DNA of 13,883 bases, from contig NZ_CAJPOU010000037.1 in the NCBI RefSeq assembly GCF_905372335.1, positions 1 to 13,883 on the forward strand. Direction: 5' to 3'. The notes beneath the pieces are model-generated. The model saw nothing but the letters and a program-made list of their open reading frames with translations, was not told the DNA's origin and did no database searches. Of the stretch, positions 13,874-13,883 are shown in pieces (the first letter of the stretch is position 1; every line of letters starts with the position of its first letter). The position numbers were made by a program, and so were the translations under genes. The DNA comes from Streptococcus sp. A12 (GTDB taxonomy: Bacteria; Bacillota; Bacilli; Lactobacillales; Streptococcaceae).

Positions 13874-13883
13874 AATTTTGAGT

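Noticed and set aside
1..13883. CRISPR array, insertion sequence, prophage or tRNA
   Set aside because: No regularly spaced repeats, transposase, integrase or cloverleaf sequence was seen on either strand.

Overview
The window looks like chromosomal DNA of an oral-type Streptococcus (low to medium GC, Firmicutes promoters and Shine-Dalgarno sites, an LPXTG surface protein). The ccpA-pepQ divergent pair, the adjacent glycolipid glycosyltransferases and the threonyl-tRNA synthetase-type T-box leader form a gene neighbourhood known from streptococci. The species cannot be fixed from this stretch. No phage, insertion sequence, CRISPR array, tRNA or rRNA was seen.

Left part (1-3875, minus strand). 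A T-box leader for a gene beyond the left edge (probably thrS) starts at a promoter near 198-225. To its right lies a two-gene glycolipid operon: cpoA (second glycosyl transfer) followed by the monoglucosyl-diacylglycerol synthase-type gene (first transfer). cpoA has a promoter placed so that its mRNA should be nearly or fully leaderless. Then comes ccpA with its own terminator. The ccpA promoter overlaps a CcpA operator (cre).

Middle (3876-5400, plus strand). pepQ (Xaa-Pro dipeptidase) is divergent from ccpA. It is followed by a small three-helix membrane protein whose best-supported start is a rare ATT codon. A strong two-way terminator separates these from the next block.

Right-centre (5417-10351, minus strand). 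Reading in the direction of transcription, an ABC ATPase and a large FtsX/MacB-type permease with an extracellular coiled coil form an exporter operon. After a terminator come a metallophosphoesterase and a YwnA-like Rrf2 regulator with a strong promoter of its own, an overlapping dyad and a roughly 100-nt leader.

Right end (10352-13883). About 540 bp of AT-rich noncoding DNA separates the exporter operon from a divergent TetR-family regulator, its likely controller. Next is a cell-wall-anchored 5'-nucleotidase preceded by a cre-like palindrome on its promoter, so CcpA encoded in the same window probably represses it. The window ends in a long terminator hairpin.

Nothing here is clearly a new multi-gene system. 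The best second-look items are the ATT-started membrane gene, the leaderless cpoA promoter, the Rrf2 leader with an overlapping upstream ORF, and the long TetR-exporter intergenic region.
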